From: Thiorhodovibrio sp.
GTDB lineage: Bacteria; Pseudomonadota; Gammaproteobacteria; Chromatiales; Chromatiaceae
Reading direction: 5' to 3'
Assembly: GCA_007128075.1 (NCBI GenBank)
Contig: SKYD01000256.1
Location: forward strand, 1-12,868
DNA length: 12,868 nt
Position 1 is the first letter of the stretch; the number at the start of each line of letters is the position of its first letter. Below are positions 1 through 6,541 of this stretch, in pieces. A program made the translations under genes and the position numbers. The notes beneath the pieces are model-generated. The model was not told where the DNA came from. It did not search any database and saw only the letters and a list, made by a program, of their open reading frames with translations.

Positions 1-151
1 CAAGGCATCGGCAAAATTCCCCTTTTAATCGCAGCCATTCTATCACGGTGCTAAACTTCGCAATGCGCAGGCTCGCGCTCCTTTTTAATAGGCGACTCGC
101 TGGCGGGTCGCTCGTTATCCATGACTCGCTTCTGGGAGATCAATTAACAGC

Positions 152-901
152 ATGGCCGGTCACAGCAAATGGGCAAATATCAAACATCGCAAAGCCGCAC
201 AGGATAAGAAGCGCGGCAAAATCTGGACAAAACTGATTCGTGAGGTCACGGTGTCTGCCCGTGAGGGCGGCGGCGATCCTGCCACCAATCCGCGCTTGCG
301 TCTGGCAATGGACAAAGCCTTTGGTGCCAATATGCCACGCGATACCGTCGAGCGCGCCATTAAGCGCGGGGCGGGTGCCGAAGACGGCGACAATTATGAG
401 GAAATCCGCTACGAGGGCTATGGGCCGGGCGGGGTGGCGATCATGGTCGATTGCATGACCGATAACCGCAACCGCACCGCCTCTGAGGTGCGTCATGCCT
501 TTAGTAAACACGGCGGCAATCTTGGCACCGATGGCTCGGTGGCGTATTTGTTCACCAAACAGGGGGTGATTAGCTTTCAGCCTGGCACCAATGAGGATGC
601 AGTCATCGAGGCCGGACTTGAGGCGGGTGCGGAGGATGTGGTGCTCAATGGCGATGGCTCGCTGGATGTGATCACCACTCCCGAGAGCTTTGGTTCTGTG
701 TGCGAAGGGCTGGGGGCGGCTGGTTTTGATACCAGCATGTCCGAGGTCGGCTACAACGCCGCCACCCAGGTTGAGCTGGATCGGGACACCGCAGAAAAAT
801 TACTCAAGCTGATCGATGCCCTTGACGATCTCGATGATGTTCAGGATGTGTTTAACAATGCCGACATCAGCGATGAGATCATGGCTGAACTTGACAGTTG
901 A
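152..901 (+). CDS. yebC: YebC/PmpR family DNA-binding regulatory protein
   Basis: A 249-residue cytoplasmic protein of the YebC/PmpR (TACO1-like) family. The family is described both as a transcriptional regulator and as a factor that helps ribosomes translate difficult sequences such as proline stretches. The N-terminus begins MAGHSKWANIKHRKAAQDKK, the diagnostic family start. The segment around GYGPGGVAIMVDCMTDNRNR (about residues 90-109) and HGGNLGTDGSVAYLF (about 120-134) are further hallmarks. The acidic C-terminus and the length match the family (about 245-250 residues). A GGGAG at 134-138 lies 13 bases before the ATG, a loose but usable ribosome site. The stop TGA (899-901) ends 2 bases before the ATG of ruvC, so the two genes are probably co-transcribed, as in many gammaproteobacteria. 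Family certain; molecular role less so. Confidence 0.97.
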   Translation: MAGHSKWANIKHRKAAQDKKRGKIWTKLIREVTVSAREGGGDPATNPRLRLAMDKAFGANMPRDTVERAIKRGAGAEDGDNYEEIRYEGYGPGGVAIMVDCMTDNRNRTASEVRHAFSKHGGNLGTDGSVAYLFTKQGVISFQPGTNEDAVIEAGLEAGAEDVVLNGDGSLDVITTPESFGSVCEGLGAAGFDTSMSEVGYNAATQVELDRDTAEKLLKLIDALDDLDDVQDVFNNADISDEIMAELDS

Positions 902-903
902 TC

Positions 904-1425
904 ATGCCGCGCATCTTGGGGATTGATCCTGGCTCACGCAACACCGGCTTCGGGCTGATTGAGAGCGATGGGCGGCACAGTCGCTATCTGACCAGCGGCT
1001 GCATTCGAGTCGGCGATCAGCCGTGGCCGCAGCGTTTAGGGGTGATTTTTGCAGCAGTTGAGCAGCTCGTTGTTGAACATCGCCCCGAGTTGATGGCCGT
1101 CGAACAGTTGATTTTCGCCCGCGATCCCAAGGCCGCGCTCAAGCTCGGCCAGGCGCGGGGGGCGGCACTCTGTGCGGGGCTGCGCGGCGGGGTTGAGGTA
1201 CATGAATACAGCCCGAAGTCGGTCAAGCTGGCGGTGGTGGGCACTGGCAACGCCGACAAAGCCCAGGTGCAACACATGGTGCGGGTATTATTTAAGCTCG
1301 CTGAAACCCCAAGCGAGGATGCCGCCGACGCGCTCGCCATCGCGCTCTGTCATGCCCATTCGATGCACATTCCTGCCCGCCCGCGCGCTGCGGCCTCGTG
1401 GCGTGACTATCAGCCATCAGGCTAA
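904..1425 (+). CDS. ruvC: Holliday junction resolvase RuvC
   Basis: Crossover junction endodeoxyribonuclease that cuts Holliday junctions made in recombinational repair, normally acting with the RuvAB branch-migration motor. With the ATG at 904 the product has 173 residues, the usual RuvC length. It starts MPRILGIDPGSRNTGFG, with the first catalytic Asp at residue 8. The other acidic residues of the metal site are Glu67 (in AVEQLIF), Asp139 and Asp142 (in SEDAADALA). A TTG at 898, overlapping the yebC stop, would add two residues; I prefer the ATG because it gives the standard N-terminus. The 3' end overlaps the stop codon of the convergent cardiolipin synthase gene by 4 bases. ruvA and ruvB, which often follow ruvC, are not in this window. 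Confidence 0.97.
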   Translation: MPRILGIDPGSRNTGFGLIESDGRHSRYLTSGCIRVGDQPWPQRLGVIFAAVEQLVVEHRPELMAVEQLIFARDPKAALKLGQARGAALCAGLRGGVEVHEYSPKSVKLAVVGTGNADKAQVQHMVRVLFKLAETPSEDAADALAIALCHAHSMHIPARPRAAASWRDYQPSG

Positions 1426-2849
1426 AAATAGGGGCTAAACAGCCGCGCAAATCCGTCGCGCAGCTTGACCACCAGCGGGCGACCGCGTAGCTCAGCGGCA
1501 TTGAGTGCCTTTGCTGTTTTGAGCTTGTCATCAAACAGCCGGTTGAGGCGATGACTGACCGCGCTGTCGTAACATTCCACATTAAGTTCAAAATTGAGCC
1601 GCAAACTGCGCGGATCCCAGTTCGCCGAGCCAAACAGACACCAGCGCTGATCAATCAACATCAATTTGGTGTGATCAAAGGGCGGCGGTGAGACAAAAAC
1701 CTGACACCCACCGTTGAGAATGCGCTCGGCCTCGGCAGTGGCTGCCCATTGCACAAAGCGAAGATTATTGTGTTCGGGAAATAGAATCTGCACCCGAATC
1801 CCGCGCAGCGCGGTGACATTGAGGGCGGTGATCAGCGTCTGATCGGGCAAAAAATAGGGGGTGATGATCCGCACCTGCTGGCGCGCCTCGGCAAGTGCGC
1901 CAAGAATCAGCCGCCGAATGACATCAAAATCTTCATCAGGTCCATCGGCAATGCAGCGGGCGAGGCTGTCGCCAACCGCCGTTAAACTCGGAAACCACCG
2001 CCGCCCACGCAACTGCTCGTTGGTGGTGAAAGTCCAATCAAGTGCAAATGCTTCCATCAGTCCCCGCACCACCGGCCCTTCGATCCGAAAATGTAAATCT
2101 TGCACCGGGCGCGGCGGTTGGGTGGCCAACATGCAGGCACTGCGGATATTCAGCCCGCCAGTGAATCCAATGCGGCCATCAACCACCAGAATTTTACGGT
2201 GATTGCGCAGGTTGAGATATTGGTTGCGAATCGGCAATGCCGAGGTTAAAAAAATCCCCACCTGTAGCCCGCGCTGGCGCAGCCGATGGGCAATGCTCGG
2301 GCGGCTGTAATGCTGACCAACCCCGTCGATGAGCACCCGCACTGCGACCCCGCGTTGCTGTGCTTGTGCCAATGCGTCAATAAATTGTGCGCCGATGCAA
2401 TCGGCCTCGAAAATATAGGTTGACAACGCCACGCTGCATTGTGCTTGTCCAATTGCCGCCAGCATCTGTGGATACGCCTGATCGCCATTGATCAGCGGCT
2501 GGACGCGATTGCCATGCGCCAGCGCGGTCTGAGTGAGCTGATCGCCAACGCGCCCGAGGGCAATCAGCTCTGGGAAGCGACCGGCAAGCTGATGCGGGGC
2601 TTGCTGCTCGGGGCGTAGTGGGGTGTGACGGGCGGTTTCAGGACGCAGCCGATGCGCCTTACGGGTGATGCGATTGACACCAAAAATCCAGTATAATACC
2701 AAACCAATCAGCGGTGTCAGCCACACCAGTCCCATCCAGCCGACAGCCGAGGGCACATCGCGCTGGCTTAACACAATATGAATCGAGGTGGCAACCACCG
2801 CGATCATCTGCGCAATAATCAGCAAATAGAGACTGAACGCTTCGATCAC
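1422..2849 (-). CDS. cls: Cardiolipin synthase (phospholipase D family)
   Basis: A 475-residue membrane enzyme of the bacterial cardiolipin synthase group, which transfers a phosphatidyl group between two phosphatidylglycerol molecules to give cardiolipin and glycerol at the inner membrane. Two hydrophobic segments at residues 5-27 and 35-57 form the N-terminal anchor (PLDc_N region). Two HKD catalytic motifs follow: H217-x-K219-x4-D224 (HRKILVVDGRIGFTGGLN) and H393-x-K395-x4-D400 (HTKLMLIDQRWCLFGSANWD). The C-terminus (LRDGFARLFSPYF) is typical of the family. The start used is GTG at 2849, which precedes the first membrane segment; no strong ribosome site is visible, only AAGAAG nearby. The gene is divergent from the receiver-kinase gene across an 84-base gap and convergent with ruvC. 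Which Cls paralogue it is (ClsA or other) cannot be decided here. Confidence 0.93.
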   Translation of the reverse strand: MIEAFSLYLLIIAQMIAVVATSIHIVLSQRDVPSAVGWMGLVWLTPLIGLVLYWIFGVNRITRKAHRLRPETARHTPLRPEQQAPHQLAGRFPELIALGRVGDQLTQTALAHGNRVQPLINGDQAYPQMLAAIGQAQCSVALSTYIFEADCIGAQFIDALAQAQQRGVAVRVLIDGVGQHYSRPSIAHRLRQRGLQVGIFLTSALPIRNQYLNLRNHRKILVVDGRIGFTGGLNIRSACMLATQPPRPVQDLHFRIEGPVVRGLMEAFALDWTFTTNEQLRGRRWFPSLTAVGDSLARCIADGPDEDFDVIRRLILGALAEARQQVRIITPYFLPDQTLITALNVTALRGIRVQILFPEHNNLRFVQWAATAEAERILNGGCQVFVSPPPFDHTKLMLIDQRWCLFGSANWDPRSLRLNFELNVECYDSAVSHRLNRLFDDKLKTAKALNAAELRGRPLVVKLRDGFARLFSPYF

Positions 2850-2933
2850 AATAAATGCTTCTTAATTCGTTTTCAAGCGTGCGCTGAATCAAAGATGAAC
2901 AATCGCTTAACACAGCACAGGGGGTAATGATTC

Positions 2934-4082
2934 GTGATGTCTTTTGCACCAGAGCCACCACCAGACCTAGCGGCAGCACAGCAACAGGCACTGCTGTTGC
3001 TCGTTGATGATATGCCAGACAATTTACAGGTGCTTGAATGCGGCCTGATGAATGATTACCGCTTGGTGGTGGCACGTCACGGTGAGCGCGCCCTACATCT
3101 GGCGGCTGAAAAACGCCCCGATTTGATCCTGCTCGATGTCATGATGCCGGAGCTAGATGGCTTTGAGGTCTGCGGCCGACTCAAACAAAATCCTGAAACC
3201 GCCGATATTCCAGTAATTTTTCTCACCGCACTCAATGACGAGAACAGCGAGAAGCGCGGGCTGGAGCTAGGTGCTGTGGATTATATCCACAAACCTTTTA
3301 ATATGGCACTGGTGCGCACCCGCGTCGCCACCCATCTGCAAGCCAGTCAGGCGCGGCAAGCGTTGCGTGCGCACGCGCTGGGGCTGGAACAGGCAGCCAA
3401 GCTGCGCGATGAGGTAGATCGGGTGCTGCGTCATGATCTCAAAGCCCCGCTATCGCCGATCATCGGCTTTGTCGATCTGATGATTGATGATGACAACCTC
3501 ACTGAAGAACAGCACGAAAATCTGCAGTTGATCCGTGACTCTGGTCACAAAATGCTTGGTATGATCCATCGCTCGTTGGACATTTACAAGATGGAGACCA
3601 AGCGTTATCACTATAATCCCGTGCCGAGCAATCTGCATCAAATAGTGCAATCGGTGGTGTCGAGTATGCGGATTTTAGCCAAGCAGATGGAGGTCGGGCT
3701 TGAATTTGACTGCGACGCAAGTGCTGACGCGCCATTTCCAGTCGAGGAGATGCTGCTACACATGATGCTCTATAATCTGGTGCAAAATGCGATTGAGGCA
3801 TCTAGTCCGGGTGATGTGGTCAAGCTGCATTTAACGCGAGATGACGCTCAAGTCACGCTGACCATCCACAATCCAGCAGTGGTACCCGACTCGATTCGTG
3901 ATCGGTTTTTTGAGAAATATGCCACCTCTGGCAAACGCCAAGGCACTGGATTGGGGACCTATTCTGCGCACTTGATGGCAGAGACCATGGGCGGCACCCT
4001 GACCATGACCAGCTCAACGGAAGCGGGTACTCAGTTGACTTTGGTGTTGCCAGAGCCAAAGATTGGTGAAGACCAACAGTGA
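2934..4082 (+). CDS. Response regulator receiver-histidine kinase fusion
   Basis: A soluble 382-residue signalling protein with an N-terminal receiver domain (about residues 20-135) joined by a short helix to a histidine kinase core (about 155-376). Receiver residues are present: acidic pair Asp25/Asp26, phospho-acceptor Asp68 (LILLDVMMPELDG), Thr98 and Lys120 (IHKPF). The kinase H-box is RHDLKAPLSPI with His167. The N-box is around Asn281-Asn285 (YNLVQNAIEA) and the G-box is GTGLGTY at 337-343. There is no signal peptide, membrane segment, PAS or GAF domain, so the input must arrive through the receiver or a partner protein. An AGGGGG at 2919-2924 is 9 bases before the GTG at 2934 and 12 before an ATG at 2937; either may be the start. 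The stop overlaps the GTG of the next gene (GTGA), implying translational coupling. pyp begins about 0.8 kb downstream. Domain calls are firm; the pathway is unknown. Confidence 0.93.
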   Translation: MMSFAPEPPPDLAAAQQQALLLLVDDMPDNLQVLECGLMNDYRLVVARHGERALHLAAEKRPDLILLDVMMPELDGFEVCGRLKQNPETADIPVIFLTALNDENSEKRGLELGAVDYIHKPFNMALVRTRVATHLQASQARQALRAHALGLEQAAKLRDEVDRVLRHDLKAPLSPIIGFVDLMIDDDNLTEEQHENLQLIRDSGHKMLGMIHRSLDIYKMETKRYHYNPVPSNLHQIVQSVVSSMRILAKQMEVGLEFDCDASADAPFPVEEMLLHMMLYNLVQNAIEASSPGDVVKLHLTRDDAQVTLTIHNPAVVPDSIRDRFFEKYATSGKRQGTGLGTYSAHLMAETMGGTLTMTSSTEAGTQLTLVLPEPKIGEDQQ

Positions 4083-4807
4083 ATCCACTCTACATTTTAA
4101 AAGTCGGCACCACCTATCCCGCAACCGCTGCTCGGTTTGGCGATTTTGATGCTTGGGTCGAAGCGGCTCTTGCCAATCCTGGCGTGGCGGTCGAGGTGTT
4201 AGCGATTGCTGAGGGTGCGGCACTGCCTAACCCTGCACAGTGTGCGGGAGTGATCATCACGGGTTCGCACGCGATGGTGACAGATTGTTTGCCGTGGAGT
4301 GTTGCCGTTGAGCAGTGGCTGCCGTCGTTGCTGGCGCATCAGGTGCCAGTACTCGGTATTTGCTATGGCCATCAATTGCTAGCGCGGGCGCTTGGTGGCA
4401 GCGTCGATGCCCATCCCGCAGGCCCTGAGATTGGCACGGTGTTGATTCGCGCCAACAGTGCTCGGCATGACGATCCACTGTTTGCAGCAGTGCCCGATCA
4501 GTTTTATGCCCATGTCACCCATACCCAAAGTGTTGTAACATTGCCTGCCAATGCTGTCATTTTAGCAGCCAGCGACCACGAAGCGCACCAGATCGTGCGC
4601 TTTGGCGACTGCGCTTGGGGTGTGCAATTTCATCCCGAATTTGATGCCGCTATTTCACGGGATTATATCCAAGCACAGGCAGCAGCCATCACCGCAGCCG
4701 GGCATTCAGTGACAGATCGCCTGCAAGCAGTGACTGCCACCCCACAAGCCCGAGAAGTTTTAACGCGCTTTGGTCAATTGGTTGCGGCGCGCAATCAGAA
4801 AATTTAA
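4079..4807 (+). CDS. Class I glutamine amidotransferase (GMP synthase-like GATase domain)
   Basis: A stand-alone 242-residue class I glutamine amidotransferase, which hydrolyses glutamine to release ammonia or acts as a gamma-glutamyl hydrolase. The nucleophile elbow is GICYGHQLLARALGG with Cys95. The remaining triad is His185 and Glu187 in the GVQFHPEFD motif. It resembles the GMP synthase-like GATase group (COG0518) but has no synthetase domain, so the acceptor or substrate is unknown. An N-terminal segment YILKVGTTYP is typical of this group. The start is a GTG at 4079 that overlaps the TGA stop of the receiver-kinase gene, so the two are almost certainly made from one mRNA. The pyp promoter begins just downstream. 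Relatives include gamma-glutamyl-polyamine hydrolases and uncharacterised amidotransferases; I cannot choose between them. Confidence 0.9.
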   Translation: MNPLYILKVGTTYPATAARFGDFDAWVEAALANPGVAVEVLAIAEGAALPNPAQCAGVIITGSHAMVTDCLPWSVAVEQWLPSLLAHQVPVLGICYGHQLLARALGGSVDAHPAGPEIGTVLIRANSARHDDPLFAAVPDQFYAHVTHTQSVVTLPANAVILAASDHEAHQIVRFGDCAWGVQFHPEFDAAISRDYIQAQAAAITAAGHSVTDRLQAVTATPQAREVLTRFGQLVAARNQKI

Positions 4808-4813
4808 GTCACT

Positions 4814-4850
4814 CTGCTGTAATCACCAACATCTGCTATACTTTGTAATC
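4814..4850 (+). promoter_or_regulatory. Putative extended -10 promoter for pyp, with flanking direct repeat
   Basis: TGCTATACT at 4834-4842 is a good extended -10 element (TG-n-TATACT) for a sigma70-type promoter. The -35 region (about 4814-4819) does not match consensus, which fits an extended -10 or activator-dependent promoter. The heptamer TGTAATC occurs at 4818-4824 and again at 4844-4850, on either side of the -10, and could be an operator pair. Transcription would start near 4849, giving a leader of about 58 bases before the pyp ATG. Inferred from motifs only. Confidence 0.5.
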
Positions 4851-4906
4851 GGCAATCCTGCCTCTACGCAGCGCGCTTTTACCAACAAAGCCAGAGAGAG
4901 TGCTCA

Positions 4907-5284
4907 ATGGAAATTTTATCGTTTGGTGCCGATAATATCGAAAATAATTTAGCCAAAATGTCGAAAGCAGAGCTGGACAAGCTGGCTTTTGGGGCGATTG
5001 AGCTAGACGCTGAGGGCAAAATTATTCAATACAACGCCGCCGAAGGCGATATCACCGGGCGTAACCCGGCATCGGTGATTGGCAAAAGCTTCTTCACCGA
5101 AGTGGCTCCGTGTACAAATCGTCCTGAATTTAAGGGGCGGTTTGATGAAGGTGTGAAGGCTGGCAATCTCAGTGTCATGTTTGAGTACACTTTTGACTAT
5201 GAGATGAAGCCGACCAAGGTCAAGGTGCAGATGAAAAAATCACTGACTGGCAATACCTACTGGGTGTTTGTTAGACGGCTTTAA
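4907..5284 (+). CDS. pyp: Photoactive yellow protein
   Basis: A 125-residue cytoplasmic blue-light receptor with a PAS fold that binds p-coumaric acid as a thioester and cycles through photoisomerisation. It is collinear, without gaps, with the H. halophila protein as I remember it. The chromophore pocket is complete: Tyr42 and Glu46 (QYNAAEGDITG) hydrogen-bond the phenolate, and Thr50 and Arg52 complete the site. Cys69 (EVAPCTNRPEF) is the attachment residue. Tyr98, Met100 and Trp119, important in the photocycle or fold, are also present. The ATG at 4907 gives the standard N-terminus (MEILSFGADNIENNLAKM). The ribosome site is only a loose GAGAG. The next two genes supply the chromophore. In H. 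halophila PYP has been linked to negative phototaxis to blue light, but the signalling partner has been unclear. Identification is near certain. Confidence 0.98.
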   Translation: MEILSFGADNIENNLAKMSKAELDKLAFGAIELDAEGKIIQYNAAEGDITGRNPASVIGKSFFTEVAPCTNRPEFKGRFDEGVKAGNLSVMFEYTFDYEMKPTKVKVQMKKSLTGNTYWVFVRRL

Positions 5285-5291
5285 TCGCGAG

Positions 5292-5330
5292 CCTGGGGTT
5301 CGTTTTTCCCCGTGTCTCAGGTTGTTTTTT
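5292..5330 (+). terminator. Possible leaky terminator or attenuator hairpin between pyp and the ligase gene
   Basis: GGGG at 5295-5298 can pair with CCCC at 5308-5311, and CCT at 5292-5294 with AGG at 5318-5320 across a 6-base bulge. A T-rich run (5321-5329) follows. The structure sits 8 bases after the pyp stop and covers the GTG start candidate of the ligase gene. It resembles a weak intrinsic terminator that would give more pyp than enzyme mRNA. The stem is short and bulged, so confidence is low. Confidence 0.35.
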
Positions 5331-6535
5331 CGGCAACAAACTTGCTGGAGATGATCAAATCGCTCATCGCTGATGAGCTAAAAATCCTGCGCTGTGATAC
5401 GCATATTGTTGAGTGCGCAGCGCAGTGGGATGAACGAACCTCGATCACTGCCGCAGTCGATCACGCGCCGGCGAGCACGCTGGATGCCGATTCGCTAGAA
5501 CGGCTGGTGCTCGCCATGCGGGTTGCGGATGTGTTTCATCTTCGTGACAGTGGGCTGCAAGATTATCTGCTGCGCTTCAAAACGCTTGGTGAATGGGTCG
5601 AGCTGATTCAGCACACGCGCACCATTGGTAGCCGTCATCTGACTTTTTTCACCTCTGGCAGCAGTGGTCAGCCCAAAGCCTGCGCCCATTGTTGGGAGAC
5701 GCTGTTGGCTGAAGTGCAGCACTGCGGTGAGCTGTTTGCCGCTACGCTCGGTCAGCCGATCCAGCGCATCATTGCCTTAGTCCCTGCTCATCATATCTAC
5801 GGCTGTCTGTTTTCGGTGATTCTTGCCGATTGGCTGCAAGTGCCGGTGATCCGCAATCAGGCGGCACTGATCCACTGCCAAGCCAGGACGCTGCAAGCAG
5901 GAGACCTGATCCTTGGTTTTCCTTTTTTGTGGAAACAACTGGCGCGCCAAGCGCAACCCTTTCCGCAACATGTGTTAGGCGTGACCTCCACCAGCCCCTG
6001 TGAGGCAGAGACCATCCGCCAGCTCAAACACCAAGGGTTGAGCGCGATGGTTGAGCTTTATGGCGCCAGCGAGACCGCTGGCATTGGGGTGCGCACCGAT
6101 CCCAAACAGCCTTTCGCGCTGTTGCCGCGCTGGCAGCGGACTGAGGGTGATGCGCTACTAGAGTGTGCCAGCGGTGAGCGTTATCCACTCAATGACGCGC
6201 TCGCTTGGCACGATGATCGCCAATTTATCCCCAACGGTCGTCTCGATCAGGCGGTTCAGGTCGGCGGCATCAATGTGTTTCCACAACGGATTGCCGCCCA
6301 GTTTGCTGCCTTGCCTGAGGTTGAGGCGGCTCGGGTGCGGCTGATGCGCCCCAATGAGGGCGACCGCCTCAAAGCGTTTATCGTGCCTGCTGATTCTGCG
6401 AATCATTCAGAGCAGTTAATTGACCAATTACAGCATTGGTGCAATCAGCATCTTACTGCCCCCGAACGACCGCGTGCTTTCACCATCGGTGCGCAACTGC
6501 CAAGCAATGCCATGGGCAAAGACAGCGACTGGTGA
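5312..6535 (+). CDS. pcl: p-Coumarate:CoA ligase (PYP chromophore activation)
   Basis: An ANL-superfamily AMP-forming ligase, assigned to activating p-coumarate to p-coumaroyl-CoA, the donor that loads PYP. Motifs seen in order: phosphate loop FTSGSSGQPKACAH (112-125), A5 YGASETAG (250-257), hinge region GRLDQAVQVGGINVFPQ (309-325) and the A10 lysine near the end (AMGKDS, Lys403). The protein is 407 residues, much shorter than plant 4CL (about 540), having lost much of the N-terminal part. Short ligases of this kind accompany PYP in other bacteria, as I recall. The substrate is inferred from the position between pyp and the lyase gene. The GTG at 5312 has no good ribosome site and lies inside a possible hairpin. 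An ATG at 5351 (residue 14) is an alternative, but the GGAG next to it is too close. The stop is 6 bases before the lyase ATG. Confidence 0.9.
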   Translation: MSQVVFSATNLLEMIKSLIADELKILRCDTHIVECAAQWDERTSITAAVDHAPASTLDADSLERLVLAMRVADVFHLRDSGLQDYLLRFKTLGEWVELIQHTRTIGSRHLTFFTSGSSGQPKACAHCWETLLAEVQHCGELFAATLGQPIQRIIALVPAHHIYGCLFSVILADWLQVPVIRNQAALIHCQARTLQAGDLILGFPFLWKQLARQAQPFPQHVLGVTSTSPCEAETIRQLKHQGLSAMVELYGASETAGIGVRTDPKQPFALLPRWQRTEGDALLECASGERYPLNDALAWHDDRQFIPNGRLDQAVQVGGINVFPQRIAAQFAALPEVEAARVRLMRPNEGDRLKAFIVPADSANHSEQLIDQLQHWCNQHLTAPERPRAFTIGAQLPSNAMGKDSDW

Positions 6536-6541
6536 CTTAAA

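Noticed and set aside
94..117. Hairpin CGACTCG-CTGG-CGGGTCG upstream of yebC considered as a terminator
   Set aside because: No T-run follows on either strand, and the stem needs a G-T pair; it may be chance.
140..511. Open minus-strand frame of 123 codons opposite yebC
   Set aside because: It lies wholly antisense to a clearly conserved gene and has no recognisable motif; long antisense frames are common in GC-rich coding DNA.
2850..2933. Divergent promoters between cls and the receiver-kinase gene
   Set aside because: Such promoters must exist somewhere, but I found no -10/-35 pair in this 84-base gap good enough to report.
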